Positions 48,686-49,545 of a stretch of DNA of 49,545 bases are shown piece by piece; the first letter of the stretch is position 1, and every line of letters starts with the position of its first letter. The notes under the pieces were generated by a model. That model had not been told where the DNA came from and searched no databases. It was given only the letters and a program-made list of their open reading frames with translations. The DNA is from a virus. The position numbers and the translations under genes are program-made. Location: IMG/VR virus record IMGVR_UViG_3300018041_000011, positions 1 to 49,545 of that record; one strand, given 5' to 3'.

Positions 48686-48823
48686 TTATTTTCTCCTTTT
48701 AATCTTTTTAGTTTTACTAAACTCTTTACCTACTTTAGTAGGCACCCCAACTTTTTTAGCAAACTTAGGATTGTTAGCCACAGCTTGCATAAACTTTAAT
48801 TGCTTTTTACTTTTTGCTGGCAT
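48686..48823 (-). CDS. Tiny basic protein, 45 aa
   Basis: MPAKSKKQLKFMQAVANNPKFAKKVGVPTKVGKEFSKTKK from ATG 48823; a longer upstream frame lies inside the coiled-coil gene. The MPAKSK.Q start resembles a group of short basic bacterial/phage proteins (DUF3008-like, tentative). Overlaps the upstream stop. Confidence 0.7.
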   Translation of the reverse strand: MPAKSKKQLKFMQAVANNPKFAKKVGVPTKVGKEFSKTKKIKRRK

Positions 48824-49041
48824 TATTTCATCCAATGGGCTACTATATAAGAGATAAACGCGCCAATACCGGCAGCTATCCAAATAATAACTTTCCATCC
48901 GCCTCTTATTTCATCCATAGCTTTATCTATCTTATCAATTTTTTGTTTGACATCTTTCATATCTTTTATTAAATCGTCGATATCTTTTTGCATATGTCCA
49001 ATAGCTATAGAGTGCTCGCCTAGTTCTCTTTCTGTACTCAT
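48823..49041 (-). CDS. Coiled-coil plus C-terminal membrane anchor (XhlA-like)
   Basis: 72 residues. A heptad coiled coil (IAIGHMQKDIDDLIKDMKDVKQKIDKIDKAMDEI) is followed by one transmembrane segment (KVIIWIAAGIGAFISYIVA). This is the organisation of XhlA/hemolysin-like phage membrane proteins that assist lysis. Confidence 0.65.
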   Translation of the reverse strand: MSTERELGEHSIAIGHMQKDIDDLIKDMKDVKQKIDKIDKAMDEIRGGWKVIIWIAAGIGAFISYIVAHWMK

Positions 49042-49350
49042 TTAACATTTCCACCTTCTACGCGCTTGGCGTAATCTTGAGTTAGGGTCTTTAGCTGCTT
49101 TTGGAAAGTCTTTCATTTGCCCTGCTGATCTTGCACAAAATGACTTGCGTCGCTTTGCGTCTTTAGAACCAGGTTTAACTTTTCCAGTAACAGCTGTCTT
49201 TAATTTAGAGCCTGGGTTAGCTTTACGGTATGCTTTAACACCTTTCTTAGTCATACCAGCACCCTGCTTGGTCGGGCGAAAGTTACCCGACTTCACAGAA
49301 GTTTTGATCCCCATGCCTTTTTTCTTAGTTGTTTTCTTTTTCTCTGCCAT
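49042..49350 (-). CDS. Basic conserved virus protein, DUF6321-like
   Basis: 102 residues from ATG 49350 (GGAG ten bases upstream; a TTG at 49359 is possible). MTKKGVKAYRKANPGSKLKTAVTG, RRKSFCARSAGQMKDFPKAAKDPNSRLRQARRRWKC is a strong signature shared by phages and large DNA viruses; I recall it as DUF6321. Very basic with a C-terminal Cys. Overlaps small frames at 49350-49477. Confidence 0.75.
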   Translation of the reverse strand: MAEKKKTTKKKGMGIKTSVKSGNFRPTKQGAGMTKKGVKAYRKANPGSKLKTAVTGKVKPGSKDAKRRKSFCARSAGQMKDFPKAAKDPNSRLRQARRRWKC

Positions 49351-49477
49351 CAGACACAATCTCCGAGTGCTTCGAACCTTCTTCTATTTTCTGAAGTTGT
49401 TTTATTCTCGCTCGGTATTTTCTCTGCGAGGTTAGTATCTTCATTTTTTGGTTCAGGTTCTTTATCCATTTTAACAT
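49325..49477 (-). CDS. Tiny basic protein, 50 aa, alternative overlapping frame
   Basis: ATG 49477 to TAA 49325-49327. MLKWIKNLNQKMKILTSQRKYRARIKQLQKIEEG resembles small helical basic proteins of phage structural regions. Fully overlaps the 39-residue frame and runs into the DUF6321-like gene. Its ATG directly follows a promoter. Confidence 0.4.
   Translation of the reverse strand: MLKWIKNLNQKMKILTSQRKYRARIKQLQKIEEGSKHSEIVSDGREKENN
49350..49469 (-). CDS. Tiny acidic protein, 39 aa, overlapping frame
   Basis: ATG 49469 to TGA 49350-49352; the stop overlaps the next start as TGATG, typical of coupled genes. MDKEPEPKNEDTNLAEKIPSENKTTSENRRRFEAL. Shares its DNA with a second plausible frame (49325-49477), so only one may be real. 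No clear ribosome site. Confidence 0.4.
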   Translation of the reverse strand: MDKEPEPKNEDTNLAEKIPSENKTTSENRRRFEALGDCV

Positions 49478-49488
49478 TTTAACTATGA

Positions 49489-49517
49489 AATATTGTCACC
49501 GCCGTAACGTTTGTCAA
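49489..49517 (-). promoter_or_regulatory. Sigma70-like promoter of the minus-strand unit
   Basis: On the minus strand, TTGACA (49517-49512), a 17-base spacer and AATATT (49494-49489), 12 bases before ATG 49477. Perfect -35, 4/6 -10. No credible gene lies between it and the right edge (49478-49545), though 68 bases is short to judge. Confidence 0.5.
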
Positions 49518-49545
49518 AGTGCAGTGAATTTGATTAGTAAATAAA

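Noticed and set aside
1-49545. tRNA genes, integrase, transposase, diversity-generating reverse transcriptase
   Set aside because: None was recognised on reading both strands; the fibre paralogues suggested a template/variable repeat system but no reverse transcriptase is present in the window.

Overview
This window looks like most of a tailed double-stranded DNA phage genome, probably a marine or freshwater phage of a Gram-negative (proteobacterial-type) host. It has very tight gene packing, many overlapping start/stop codons and strong Shine-Dalgarno sites. It carries sigma70-like promoters, perfect DnaA boxes, and phage families such as a family A DNA polymerase, VRR-NUC, DUF3310, an SNF2-type helicase, DUF927, S74 tail-fibre chaperone, XkdW-like and C1q-like fibre proteins. 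No rRNA, tRNA, IS element, CRISPR array or integrase was seen. The host cannot be named from this sequence.

Layout. (1) 1-1200, plus strand: the 3' end of a GP88-like gene and one small gene, each followed by a hairpin terminator and then the same short repeat. Next comes about 600 bp without genes that resembles an iteron/DnaA replication origin: repeated TGTTCCAA sites, an A+T-rich tract, two perfect DnaA boxes and three copies of a 23-bp palindrome, ending in a promoter at 1170-1198. (2) 1228-8809, plus strand: about 30 tiny overlapping genes, mostly unknown and mostly acidic in the first part. They include an Api92-like protein, a VRR-NUC nuclease, a DUF3310 protein and a run of small zinc-finger proteins. 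(3) 8787-19471, plus strand: the replication and recombination module: exonuclease-polymerase, a small 2OG-Fe(II) oxygenase-like protein, a Cas4/RecB-like Fe-S nuclease, an HNH-like protein, an SNF2 helicase, a probable ssDNA-binding protein, a HTH regulator and a primase-DUF927 helicase fusion. Promoters precede the SNF2 helicase and the primase.

(4) 49477-19468, minus strand: a long late transcription unit that meets the early unit tail to tail at 19468-19471. Read in its own direction, it begins with small and mostly basic proteins (49.5-46 kb). Adaptor/tail-accessory proteins and many tail-fibre or adhesin proteins follow (46-30.5 kb), with three paralogous fibres and interleaved small assembly-type genes. 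It ends with a holin candidate, a large virion protein, a lysozyme-bearing virion protein, a GNAT-like protein and a 1969-residue polyvalent/ejection-type protein. Capsid, portal and terminase genes are not recognisable here and probably lie outside the window.

How the genes fit together: early genes at the left would set up host takeover and start replication. The polymerase, primase-helicase, ssDNA-binding protein and nucleases form a mostly self-sufficient replisome, while the DnaA boxes suggest host DnaA helps at initiation. The minus-strand unit builds the tail and the injected proteins. The expanded fibre region implies variable receptor binding.
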